NCBI RefSeq assembly: GCF_030816015.1
Contig: NZ_JAUSXN010000001.1
Location: forward strand, 1,178,001-1,242,000
DNA: 64,000 bases
Direction of reading: 5' to 3'
DNA from: Pedobacter sp. W3I1
GTDB lineage: Bacteria > Bacteroidota > Bacteroidia > Sphingobacteriales > Sphingobacteriaceae
In this document: positions 63,818-64,000 of the stretch, piece by piece
Position numbering within the stretch: the stretch's first letter is position 1
Layout of the letters: each line of letters opens with the position of its first letter
Notes under the pieces: model-generated
Told to the model about the DNA's origin: nothing
Seen by the model: only the letters and a program-made list of their open reading frames with translations
Database searches by the model: none
Program-made: the position numbers and the translations under genes

Positions 63818-64000
63818 TTAAGTAAGTTTAATACTCGTATAAGTTGCCCCGATAGGAATGATTTTTTCTCCAATCCAAATTTGGCTGCGGTCGAATTTGG
63901 ATATTTTGTTTTTAGCCACAATAAAAGCCCGATGACAACGGATGAAATCTGCCTTTGGCAATAGTTCAGCCAAATCGTTAATGGTAATCCTCGAGCTTAA
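63818..64000 (-). CDS. LytTR-domain regulator, C-terminal part (cut by window end)
   Basis: The last 60 codons of a leftward gene whose 5' part lies beyond the window. The translation contains SRITINDLAELLP, DFIRCHRAFIVAKNKI and KIIPIGATYTSIKLT, the C-terminal half of a LytTR DNA-binding domain (the FIR.HRS(F/Y)I...I pattern with IPI...Y). It is most likely a LytR/AlgR-type response regulator. No kinase gene is visible within the window. Confidence 0.85.
   Translation of the reverse strand, partial: LSSRITINDLAELLPKADFIRCHRAFIVAKNKISKFDRSQIWIGEKIIPIGATYTSIKLT

Overview
The window reads as chromosomal DNA of a Sphingobacteriaceae-type member of the Bacteroidota, most likely Pedobacter or a close relative. 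This rests on SusC/SusD and DUF4249/TonB-receptor pairs, YtxJ, promoter-like TAnnTTTG boxes, many lipoproteins and a moderately low GC content. The intergenic gaps are also packed with several families of interspersed palindromic repeats. No species-level marker (such as 16S rRNA) is present, so the genus is an inference.

Layout. 1-7,520 is an accessory-looking stretch: orphan genes resembling immunity proteins (one SUKH/SMI1 family), a RibD/DHFR-like enzyme, a tRNA-Lys(CTT), a small lipoprotein, a decayed RadC-like gene, and an AT-rich overlapping pair (a DUF6610-like protein plus a four-helix membrane protein). 7,757-9,841 is a FUSC-family membrane protein. 10,111-11,688 is an IS110-family element with a probable bridge-RNA region. 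12,459-13,118 is an SGNH hydrolase.

13,525-29,108 is a glycan-use block. It holds a two-component-propeller/LuxR-type regulator, SusC, SusD, a GH30 and a GH5-CBM6-like enzyme (together suggesting a beta-glucan), then a heptaheme c-type cytochrome only 15 bp behind the GH5 gene, and a TonB receptor/DUF4249 lipoprotein pair. A hairpin-terminator between SusD and GH30 would let the binding/transport genes be expressed above the enzymes.

29,169-39,380 carries a D-2-hydroxyacid dehydrogenase, an MG2/plug outer-envelope protein, a nitroreductase, a tightly overlapping rhomboid-rhomboid-EEP operon, and mutL split by a frameshift. 40,021-41,431 is a complete IS4-family element with 18-bp inverted repeats and a 10-bp target duplication inside a palindromic repeat. 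42,127-57,073 is mixed housekeeping and envelope content: an XRE regulator, an amidohydrolase overlapping a serine hydrolase, an FAD-linked oxidase, a DUF6929 protein, a 2OG-Fe(II) oxygenase, an exported MsrA, a VOC protein, malate:quinone oxidoreductase, three 363-bp-period tandem repeats, YtxJ, a 40-residue lipoprotein and ribH. 57,239-63,557 is a bacterial alpha-2-macroglobulin gene broken by a frameshift; its product carries an internal SusC-like carboxypeptidase/plug-leader segment. The window ends inside a LytTR regulator gene.

Most notable: (1) a multiheme cytochrome in the apparent transcription unit of a beta-glucan locus; (2) an IS110 element whose upstream non-coding region contains a 9-nt match to its target flank, the target being a copy of a genome-repeated motif; (3) interrupted reading frames in mutL and in the alpha-2-macroglobulin gene; (4) several families of palindromic intergenic repeats that also serve as landing sites for both insertion sequences.
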